5,166 bases of DNA from positions 1 through 5,166 of the forward strand of contig CAIUEQ010000025.1 in assembly GCA_903898215.1 (NCBI GenBank). Reading direction: 5' to 3'. A model generated the notes under the pieces. The model saw nothing but the letters and a program-made list of their open reading frames with translations. It had not been told where the DNA came from and did not search any database. Positions 1-3,595 of the stretch are shown one piece after another (positions within the stretch are counted from its first letter, which is position 1; every line of letters starts with the position of its first letter). This DNA comes from an uncultured Bacteroidota bacterium (GTDB lineage Bacteria > Bacteroidota > Bacteroidia > UKL13-3). A program made the translations under genes and the position numbers.

Positions 1-9
1 ATGCACAGC

Positions 10-142
10 TGCTAACACGCGCTAATAATCAATTTGGGTTTTTGTTTTGGTAACAACATTTAATTTCTAATTTGCATTTCGTTTCGTGTGACAAAAAAGT
101 GGTTCTAATTCCCAAACTGCTTTTAGCGCGGGAACGTTATGG
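10..142 (+). other. attC-like recombination site 1 (belongs to an upstream cassette)
   Basis: The site folds as a long imperfect hairpin. CGCGCTAA (18-25) pairs perfectly with TTAGCGCG (123-130), and TTTGGG (33-38) pairs with CCCAAA (111-116). The middle (about 39-110) is an AT-rich loop that may pair further. The outer left core is TGCTAAC (10-16) and the right core is GTTATGG (136-142) after AAC, so the predicted crossover is G136|T137. The AAC/GTT triplets fit attC, but the right core matches consensus GTTRRRY only partly. Its right half shares a 23-bp identical block (99-121) with site 3 (2730-2752). By cassette logic the left part belongs to a cassette whose gene lies before the window. 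Bases 1-9 hold nothing I can call. What is seen is the hairpin and the end relationships; attC activity is inferred. Confidence 0.8.
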
Positions 143-184
143 GCAAGCTTAAAAGACGACACCCTAAAAATTCAAAATTGACGA

Positions 185-1723
185 ATGACAAATATTTTAG
201 ACCTTAATCATACAGACGCAAGACAATTTTTCCTCAAAGAAGAAAGCTATTTCAACTTTGACCTTCCGTCATATTTTGTATTCGAAAATCTTTTACAAGC
301 AGTTTCAGCACAAATCGGTGGACAGGAACTTCAAACATTCCATTCTACTTACAATAACGCACAAGGACAACCTAAAAGACACTCACCATCTGAATTTGAA
401 GACGTAAACCATAAATTTCTTAATAACAAGGACGGAAAATTCGCTTGGCGACCATTTCAACTAATTCATCCAGCACTATATGTTTCATTAGTAAATAAAA
501 TTACAGAACAGGCAAACTGGAATTTAATTGTAGCAAGGTTCGTTCAATTTCAAGCCAATCCAAAAATTAGATGTTATAGTATTCCATTGCGGTCAGACGA
601 CCAACAATCGGACAAGGCAACTTCAATCGATCAATGGTGGCAAGCAATTGAACAGCAATCATTAGAGTTAGCATTGAAGTATGAATATGTTTTGCATACT
701 GATATTGCAGACTGCTATGGTTCAATTTATACTCATTCGGTTCCTTGGGCTATTCATACAAAGGCAACTGCAAAAGCACAGAGACGAGACCTTGGCTTGA
801 TTGGTAACAACATTGACAAGCATTTACAAGATATGGCTTACGGTCAGACAAACGGAATTCCTCAAGGAAGTGTTTTGATGGATTTTATTGCTGAAATGGT
901 TCTTGGGTTTGTTGATTTAGAGCTTTCAGACAAAATCCAACAAGCTAACTTACAAGACTATGAAATAATAAGGTATCGAGATGATTATCGAATATTTTCA
1001 AACAATCCACAGACAACGGAACATATTACCAAGCTGTTGACAGAAATTCTGATTGACCTTGGAATGAGATTGAACGCACAAAAAACTATTGTATCAAACA
1101 ATGTCATTGCAAACTCTATAAAGTCCGATAAACTATATTGGATGTCTTCAAAAAAAGGTGCTAAAGGTGTTCAAGAACATTTACTAATTATTCACAAGCT
1201 TTCCGAAGAACACCCAAATTCAGGAAGTTTATCAAAAGCTTTGGGGAAATTCTACAACAGAATAAAAGGCATAACTGAAACAAACCAAAATATGAATGTT
1301 TTGGTAAGTATTTTGGTTGACATAATGTATAAGAATCCAAGAACGTACCCAATCGCTTCTGCAATTCTCAGTAAACTCTTGTCGCTAATTACAGACAATG
1401 AAAAGAAGAATGAAATACTTAATCTAATCTACCAAAGGTTTGAAAAAATACCGAATACAGGGCACATCAAGATTTGGCTTCAAAGACTAACTATTAAGCT
1501 TGACCGACAAAGACAATATTCCGAAAAACTTTGTGAAAAGGTAAATAATCCTGCATTACAAATTTGGAATTCTGATTGGTTAGAAAATAATTTAAAAACA
1601 ATAATTGAGACAACACCGATTGTTGACGAAACTGTAATTGCCGACATTGACGTAGTAATTGCAAGTGAAGAAATTGAACTTTTCAAAACAGAATATGACT
1701 ATGCTGAACAGACGGCAGAATAG
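185..1723 (+). CDS. Reverse transcriptase, Abi/UG defence-associated type (probable anti-phage)
   Basis: This is a 512-residue RNA-directed DNA polymerase fold protein. Visible palm motifs are: an entry motif FAWRPFQLIHPALYVSL (86-102); motif A, HTDIADCYGSIYTHS (171-185), with catalytic Asp173; motif B, GIPQGSVLMDFIAEMVL (224-240); motif C, YRDDYRIF (264-271), with Asp266 and Asp267 and Arg where most families have Ala; motif D near LGMRLNAQKT (292-301); and a motif E-like KLYWMSS (316-322). The N-terminal FFLKEESYFNFDLPSYF (15-31) and the SIYTHS block resemble Abi/UG (AbiA, AbiK, Abi-P2, DRT) enzymes. Residues about 330-512 look all-helical, as expected for their HEAT-like C-terminal domain. 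There is no maturase/X or HNH domain, so it is not a group II intron protein. The start is the first ATG after an in-frame TGA at 179-181. The subgroup is not assigned. The defence role is inferred from the family. Confidence 0.85.
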   Translation: MTNILDLNHTDARQFFLKEESYFNFDLPSYFVFENLLQAVSAQIGGQELQTFHSTYNNAQGQPKRHSPSEFEDVNHKFLNNKDGKFAWRPFQLIHPALYVSLVNKITEQANWNLIVARFVQFQANPKIRCYSIPLRSDDQQSDKATSIDQWWQAIEQQSLELALKYEYVLHTDIADCYGSIYTHSVPWAIHTKATAKAQRRDLGLIGNNIDKHLQDMAYGQTNGIPQGSVLMDFIAEMVLGFVDLELSDKIQQANLQDYEIIRYRDDYRIFSNNPQTTEHITKLLTEILIDLGMRLNAQKTIVSNNVIANSIKSDKLYWMSSKKGAKGVQEHLLIIHKLSEEHPNSGSLSKALGKFYNRIKGITETNQNMNVLVSILVDIMYKNPRTYPIASAILSKLLSLITDNEKKNEILNLIYQRFEKIPNTGHIKIWLQRLTIKLDRQRQYSEKLCEKVNNPALQIWNSDWLENNLKTIIETTPIVDETVIADIDVVIASEEIELFKTEYDYAEQTAE

Positions 1724-1732
1724 AAAGCCAGC

Positions 1733-1864
1733 CCATAATAGCGGTTTGGCAAAAGTGGCGGTTTCGTTCTCCGCAGACACATTTGTGGTTAATCAAAGTT
1801 TGGTTCTCCGCATCATCTTTTGTGGTGAAAATCGCCACCTTAGCCAAGCCGCAAAACGTTATAT
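1733..1864 (+). other. attC-like recombination site 2 (3' end of cassette 1)
   Basis: This is the strongest hairpin of the three. GCGGTTTGGC (1741-1750) pairs with GCCAAGCCGC (1843-1852) with one T-G wobble. After a 4-by-4 internal loop, GTGGCG (1755-1760) pairs with CGCCAC (1833-1838), and GTTT (1761-1764) continues against AAAT (1829-1832). The right core is GTTATAT (1858-1864) after AAAC, so the predicted crossover is G1858|T1859. The left core CCATAAT (1733-1739) has AAT where AAC is expected. The site begins 9 bp after the reverse transcriptase stop codon. Its loop carries an internal direct repeat and differs from sites 1 and 3, although AAGTGGCGGTTTCGTT (1753-1768) recurs exactly in site 3 (2662-2677). 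The GC-rich stem could also end transcription, but no U-tract follows it. Confidence 0.82.
1766..1826 (+). repeat. Internal imperfect direct repeat in the loop of attC site 2
   Basis: Two 24-nt copies lie 37 nt apart, at 1766-1789 and 1803-1826. Each reads GTTCTCCGCA, six variable bases, then TTTGTGGT. The 10-base and 8-base blocks are identical between copies and the spacing is the same. A similar TTTTGTGGTT stretch is present once in site 3. The repeat is not coding. Confidence 0.7.
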
Positions 1865-1940
1865 GCGATTTTTTGCAGACAGTTTACCAAAGACATTTCA
1901 AGACATTTACGGCTTTCCTTCAAAAATATTCATATAATTG

Positions 1941-1973
1941 TTGTTTCACTTTAGGGAAACATTTATATATTTG
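1941..1973 (+). promoter_or_regulatory. Bacteroidota-type promoter of the toxin-antitoxin operon
   Basis: TATATTTG (1966-1973) is an exact match to the Bacteroidota -7 element TAnnTTTG. A TTG (1941-1943) lies 22 bp upstream as a possible -33 element, slightly far from the usual spacing. Transcription would begin around 1978-1980, at or next to the GTG proposed as the toxin start, so the mRNA would be leaderless or nearly so. A weaker match, TATAATTG (1933-1940), could serve instead and would give a leader of about 30 nt. Confidence 0.5.
1942..1961. promoter_or_regulatory. Candidate antitoxin operator (inverted repeat)
   Basis: TGTTTC (1942-1947) and GAAACA (1956-1961) form a perfect 6-bp inverted repeat with an 8-bp spacer, placed between the possible -33 and -7 elements. 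HigA-type antitoxins bind short palindromes in their own promoter and repress it, so this is the natural operator candidate. It is supported by position and symmetry only. Confidence 0.4.
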
Positions 1974-1977
1974 CTTC

Positions 1978-2325
1978 GTGGACAAAAAACACAAATACCG
2001 GAAGATTACTTTTTACAAAAACTATTTCCAGACATTTTTTGACAACCAATCAAAAAAAGTAAAGGCAAAAATCGTTTGGACATTTGACATAATAGAAGAC
2101 TTGCAAAGAGTTCCTGAAACGTATCTTAAACATCTTGAGAATACGGATGGACTTTACGAAATAAGAGTTCAATTCGGTAGCGACATTTTCCGTATTTTCT
2201 GTTTTTTTGACCAAGGACAACTTGTAGTTTTAGTAAACGGGTTTCAAAAGAAAACTCAAAAGACACCAAAACAGGAAATAGAATTAGCACTTAAATTAAA
2301 AGCAGAATATGAAAGCACTAAATAA
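1978..2325 (+). CDS. higB: RelE/HigB-like toxin (phage Gp49-like family)
   Basis: The product is 115 residues from the GTG at 1978-1980, beginning (M)DKKHKYRKITFYKNYF. The frame stays open upstream to an ATG at 1783, but that ATG lies inside attC site 2 and the added 65 residues do not look like the family, so GTG is preferred. Family hallmarks are TDGLYEIRV (56-64), FRIFCFFD (71-78) and the C-terminal NGFQKKTQKTP (87-97), whose basic residues together with Arg72 are candidates for RNA contact and cleavage. HigB/RelE toxins are mRNA interferases that cut transcripts on the ribosome. The length fits the family. The gene comes first and overlaps the antitoxin by 17 bp, which is the order typical of HigBA. 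The toxin is probably intact, but activity is inferred. Confidence 0.85.
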   Translation: MDKKHKYRKITFYKNYFQTFFDNQSKKVKAKIVWTFDIIEDLQRVPETYLKHLENTDGLYEIRVQFGSDIFRIFCFFDQGQLVVLVNGFQKKTQKTPKQEIELALKLKAEYESTK

Positions 2326-2614
2326 AAACTTGACAACTCTCGAAGAGTTCAAAGAAAAAAATTACGGTAAGCGCGGGACTAAAAAACGTGACGAATTAGA
2401 AGCAGGTTACGAAAACTTTAAAATTGGAATTTTGCTACATGATGCAAGACTTGAAAAAGGTTTGACCCAAGAAGAACTTGCTTTTAAAGCTGGGACGACA
2501 AAATCCTACATTTCAAAAATAGAGAACAACATTAAAGAAGTTCGTATTTCGACACTTCAAAAAATTGTTGAACTTGGACTTGGTGGACATTTACAATTAT
2601 CAATTAAACTTTGA
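2309..2614 (+). CDS. higA: HigA-like antitoxin, XRE-family HTH regulator
   Basis: This is a 101-residue protein with a helix-turn-helix of the XRE/Cro type at about residues 38-96. The core LTQEELAFKAGTTKSYISKI (52-71) shows the usual Q-E-LA-KAG-T-SYISKIE pattern. The N-terminal 35 residues are charged and probably contribute to toxin binding. The chain ends in a short hydrophobic strand, HLQLSIKL. The ATG at 2309 lies inside the toxin gene, whose TAA is at 2323-2325, so the two genes are likely translationally coupled. It should neutralise the upstream toxin and repress the shared promoter, possibly through the inverted repeat at 1942-1961. The stop codon lies 24 bp before the left end match of attC site 3. 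No separate terminator is seen. Confidence 0.87.
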   Translation: MKALNKNLTTLEEFKEKNYGKRGTKKRDELEAGYENFKIGILLHDARLEKGLTQEELAFKAGTTKSYISKIENNIKEVRISTLQKIVELGLGGHLQLSIKL

Positions 2615-2641
2615 CAGGCAAGTAGGCAGAATTAAAACCGC

Positions 2642-2773
2642 ATATAACATGCGCTTGTATCAAGTGGCGGTTTCGTTTTGGTAGCAACTTTTTTTTTTCT
2701 AAATTGCATTTGTTATGCGTGACAGTTTTGTGGTTCTAATTCCCAAACTGCTCTTTGCCGCAGAACGTTAATC
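2642..2773 (+). other. attC-like recombination site 3 (3' end of cassette 2, end of array)
   Basis: CAAGTGGCGGTTT (2661-2673) pairs with AAACTGCTCTTTG (2745-2757) over 12 of 13 positions when G-T wobbles are counted. Further out TGCG (2650-2653) pairs with CGCA (2759-2762). A small local hairpin, CTTG-TAT-CAAG (2654-2664), competes on the left arm. The left core is ATATAAC (2642-2648) and the right core is GTTAATC (2767-2773) after AAC, with predicted crossover G2767|T2768. The loop contains a run of ten T (2689-2698). The site is a close relative of site 1: the loop and right arm align along most of their length and share a 23-bp identical block. It separates the array from the minus-strand chromosomal genes and may be the only barrier between the convergent transcripts. 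Confidence 0.8.
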
Positions 2774-2785
2774 AAATGCAAAAAG

Positions 2786-3595
2786 TTAAAATACCCTTAA
2801 TATAAAATGTTCCTTCACTTGCTCTTTTCTGAAAAAAACCAAGCCAATAAAAAACAGATCAACGGTAACTTTTACTTGAGGATGTTGTTTAATTTCTTCC
2901 CATGCTTTTGTCATTTCTTCGCTCCAATAAATATCATCAAAAATTAGCATGCTTTCGTTATGAGTTTTTGAAATGAACTGATGGAAGTATTTTATTGTAG
3001 GTTCATAGCGGTGATTTCCATCTACAAAAGCCATATCAATTTGCTGATAATTTTTTAAAATTTCCGGCAATACATCATCAAAATTTCCGGTATGTTGTGT
3101 GATGTATTTTTCGAGATTTAGTTGTTTGAAATTTTCGGAAGCAACTTGTGCAATTTCTTCTGCACCTTCAATTGTGGTGAATTGGATTTCAGGAGAAGTG
3201 AAGTTTTTCTTTAAAGCAGCAGCTTCATAGCAAGCACTCATGCCTAAAGAAGTGCCCAGTTCAATAATATTTTTAAAACGATAATGTTCAATCAGTCGGT
3301 AAATAATTTGCGCCAGGCGTTTTGATTTTGCATGTTGAGTGGCAAATTGTTTGATGGTTTTTTGTTTGGTGTTTGAGATGTTGGAACCTGCACCTAAATC
3401 TTTTTGTGTAATTATTCTATTGTCGTTTTTAAGTTGAACTCTTAAATTTTCTATGGCAATAAAATCAGCATTTGTTTTTTTAGGTTTGATACAAATGTTG
3501 TACAGGTCGAATATAAAAGGAGAGTGCAACACATCAATCCGTGTTGCACTCCAATAATGTTTAATAAAATGTTTAATAAAATGAATATTGATCAT
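2786..3595 (-). CDS. Class I SAM-dependent methyltransferase
   Basis: A 269-residue Rossmann-type methyltransferase, probably cytosolic, with no signal peptide or membrane segment. SAM-binding motif I is IIELGTSLGMS (110-120). The acidic residue after strand 2 is in TIEG (Glu143). DMAFVDGNHRYEPT (187-200) and LIFDDIYWSEEM (217-228) match the D-G-H-Y and DD patterns of O-methyltransferase-like (Methyltransf_24-like) enzymes. The N-terminal VLHSPFIFDLYN (22-33) is a signature I associate with Bacteroidota members. The substrate is unknown. The ATG immediately follows the TAA of the DUF349 gene upstream, so translation is probably coupled. The C-terminus looks complete although the stop codon (2786-2788) lies only 18 bases from the crossover point of attC site 3. 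Confidence 0.85.
   Translation of the reverse strand: MINIHFIKHFIKHYWSATRIDVLHSPFIFDLYNICIKPKKTNADFIAIENLRVQLKNDNRIITQKDLGAGSNISNTKQKTIKQFATQHAKSKRLAQIIYRLIEHYRFKNIIELGTSLGMSACYEAAALKKNFTSPEIQFTTIEGAEEIAQVASENFKQLNLEKYITQHTGNFDDVLPEILKNYQQIDMAFVDGNHRYEPTIKYFHQFISKTHNESMLIFDDIYWSEEMTKAWEEIKQHPQVKVTVDLFFIGLVFFRKEQVKEHFILRVF
3557..3580 (-). repeat. 12-bp tandem duplication at the 5' end of the methyltransferase gene
   Basis: Two perfect copies of ATGTTTAATAAA (plus-strand reading), at 3557-3568 and 3569-3580, are followed by a further ATG. The unit is a multiple of three and stays in frame. It produces the doubled peptide FIKHFIKH near residues 6-13 of the methyltransferase, so it changes length by four residues without breaking the gene. 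Confidence 0.8.

Larger units (their letters stand above)
137..1858 (+). mobile_element. Integron-type gene cassette 1 (reverse transcriptase cargo)
   Basis: This is the unit between the predicted crossover points G136|T137 and G1858|T1859, 1722 bp long. It holds one forward gene followed by an attC-like site, which is the normal cassette layout. In a real cassette the first bases are complementary to the left end of its own attC because the two meet in the circular form. Here TTATGGGC (137-144) is the exact reverse complement of GCCCATAA (1731-1738). The cassette is longer than most, and only 48 bp precede the start codon. I see no clear promoter in those 48 bp, so the gene may depend on read-through from upstream cassettes or on a weak promoter inside site 1. 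The excision unit is inferred from the sequence and has not been shown to move. Confidence 0.78.
1859..2767 (+). mobile_element. Integron-type gene cassette 2 (toxin-antitoxin cargo), last cassette of the array
   Basis: The unit runs between predicted crossover points G1858|T1859 and G2767|T2768, 909 bp. Its first bases, GTTATATGCG counted from G1858 to 1867, are the exact reverse complement of CGCATATAAC (2639-2648) at the left end of site 3. This is the end match expected if the two met in a circular cassette. Bases 1859-1977 hold no gene; they contain the promoter and a candidate operator for the toxin-antitoxin operon. Toxin-antitoxin cassettes with their own promoters are common in large chromosomal integrons, where they are thought to limit loss of the array. 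No further attC-like site was seen between 2774 and the window end, so this appears to be the distal cassette. Confidence 0.78.

Noticed and set aside
185..1723. Group IIC intron (attC-targeting) or retron as the origin of the reverse transcriptase.
   Set aside because: There is no maturase or endonuclease domain and no intron RNA domain V-like sequence downstream, since the attC hairpin follows the stop codon after 9 bp. There is also no space for a retron msr-msd upstream within the cassette.
137..1738. Reading GTTATGGGC and GCCCATAA as terminal inverted repeats of a transposon carrying the reverse transcriptase.
   Set aside because: There is no transposase and no target-site duplication. 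The adjacent unit has different end sequences with the same geometry, and both pairs sit at attC-like hairpin borders, which cassettes explain better.
1480..1780. Two minus-strand frames of 62-68 codons over the reverse transcriptase 3' end.
   Set aside because: They are antisense shadows of a well-supported gene with low-complexity products and no family features.
1659..1937. Forward frame of 92 codons overlapping the reverse transcriptase 3' end and site 2.
   Set aside because: It starts inside the reverse transcriptase gene in another frame and runs through the attC hairpin, with no recognisable domain.
1783..1977. Longer toxin reading from the ATG at 1783 (180 residues).
   Set aside because: The ATG lies inside the attC site 2 hairpin, and the extra 65 residues resemble translated repeat and leader DNA. 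The family length and N-terminus fit the GTG at 1978.
2681..2700. T-run at 2689-2698 as an intrinsic terminator for the toxin-antitoxin operon.
   Set aside because: No stable stem lies directly before it. The equivalent AT-rich loop in site 1 lacks such a long run, so it looks like a slippage tract in the attC loop.
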